From: Salinicola salarius
Lineage (GTDB): Bacteria; Pseudomonadota; Gammaproteobacteria; Pseudomonadales; Halomonadaceae
Reading direction: 5' to 3'
Assembly (NCBI RefSeq): GCF_003206135.1
Contig: NZ_PZJT01000003.1
Location: forward strand, 162,591-226,590
DNA: 64,000 nt
This document shows, in pieces, positions 63,642-64,000 of the stretch. Made by a program: the position numbers and the translations under genes. Within the stretch, counting starts at the first letter, position 1; each line of letters starts with the position of its first letter. The notes below the pieces were generated by a model. That model searched no databases and had not been told where the DNA came from. It saw only the letters and a program-made list of their open reading frames with translations.

Positions 63642-64000
63642 GACCGGCCGGTGCGATAACAGCGGACTCGACGACACTGCGTTCGAAAACCAGCGTCTGG
63701 CTGGAGCTAGGGCGGGTTTCCAATCTCCCCACGGTCTGGAGCAACGTGCTGGCCGGCGCCGTGCTGGCCGGCGCAAGCGCCGGCGCGCTCTGGCAGTCCA
63801 CCACCGCCCTGCCGTTGTTGCTGGCTCTGACGCTGTTCTATCTCGGCGGCATGTATCTCAATGACGCCTGCGATGCCGAGATCGATGCCCGCGAGCGCGC
63901 CGATCGCCCAATCCCGCGAGGGGACGTCGACCGCCTGACCGTCGCACTGCTGGGAGCCGGGATGCTCGCGCTGGGGAGCCTGCTGCTGTTCATGAGCCAT
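63551..64000 (+). CDS. eboC: UbiA-family prenyltransferase EboC (partial, runs off window)
   Basis: Start of a membrane prenyltransferase. After a hydrophilic N-terminus it has GRVSNLPTVWSNVLAG and a first helix, then the prenyl-diphosphate motif NDACDAEID (from Asn104 with this start) and ERADRPIPRG. The frame lacks ATG, GTG or TTG after the eboE stop, so I chose the ATG at 63551 with GGAAGTGGAG upstream, giving a 91-base overlap with eboE. The 3' end lies beyond 64000. A CTG at the eboE stop is an alternative start. Confidence 0.8.
   Translation, partial: MAGITGDSTHRERGEGGGAGADLGQAAADLRPAGAITADSTTLRSKTSVWLELGRVSNLPTVWSNVLAGAVLAGASAGALWQSTTALPLLLALTLFYLGGMYLNDACDAEIDARERADRPIPRGDVDRLTVALLGAGMLALGSLLLFMSH

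Noticed and set aside
1..64000. CRISPR arrays, transposases, rRNA operons
   Set aside because: No regularly spaced identical repeats with unique spacers, no DDE or IS-type ORFs and no rRNA-like sequence were seen; the short repeat arrays lack spacers.

Overview
The window comes from a GC-rich gammaproteobacterium. The conserved run ftsB-ispD-ispF-truD-surE-pcm-nlpD-rpoS, the ybbA/ybbP/tesA head-to-head locus, ettA and a PA3496-family small protein all fit, and the TRAP, AbgT and ebo genes suggest a halophilic member of the Halomonadaceae (Halomonas/Salinicola-like). That placement is inferred from gene content and was not tested by search. No rRNA, tRNA, CRISPR array or transposase gene was found.

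Bases 1-7300 (all minus strand) form a D-galactonate catabolic operon. A GntR/FadR-type regulator comes first, then a TRAP transporter (dctP, dctQ, dctM), galactonate dehydratase, KDPGal aldolase and KDGal kinase. Two operator-like inverted repeats lie upstream of the regulator, and strong hairpins separate dctP from dctQ and dctM from dgoD. Bases 7200-20800 (minus strand) are a Wzx/Wzy-type surface-polysaccharide operon. It runs Wzz, Wzy, three glycosyltransferases, flippase, two more glycosyltransferases, ManC, a WbaP/WcaJ-type initiating transferase and GalE. The leader carries a perfect 12-base ops (RfaH) element. The middle, about 12.3-19.8 kb, is clearly AT-richer than the flanks and looks acquired. 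Bases 21200-26000 encode a complete type I secretion system (ABC, HlyD, TolC) with no substrate gene in view.

Bases 26200-43100 are mostly housekeeping: glyA, ybbP/ybbA, tesA, a ZntB-like transporter, a SelT/W/H-like protein, an MFS protein, a short LOV blue-light photoreceptor, a PA3496-family protein, ettA, a DUF1328 membrane peptide, an LpxL-type acyltransferase, alr, a second TolC and rpoS. Bases 43400-49600 are the nlpD/popT(DUF368)/pcm/surE/truD/ispF/ispD/ftsB run. Bases 49700-55300 hold a Nif3/YqfO-like protein, two Nudix hydrolases, a 2OG-Fe(II) oxygenase and two MFS transporters. Bases 55300-60850 hold an abg-like module: LysR regulator, AbgT transporter and two M20 amidohydrolases. 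The window ends in an ebo cluster (eboD, eboE, partial eboC), a poorly understood metabolite-traffic system, preceded by an unusual leader with an intrinsic terminator just before the first start codon.

A recurring feature is short imperfect tandem repeats (periods 7, 15, 15, 16, 18, 21 and 22 bases) of unrelated sequence at gene edges: before or within the 5' ends of tolC, tesA, an MFS gene and ettA, in the 3' end of ispD, and after ettA and abgB. The strongest candidates for less-described biology are the ebo cluster with its leader, the short LOV protein, the tesA/ybbA start-codon overlap built on a 15-base repeat, and these boundary repeats as a class.
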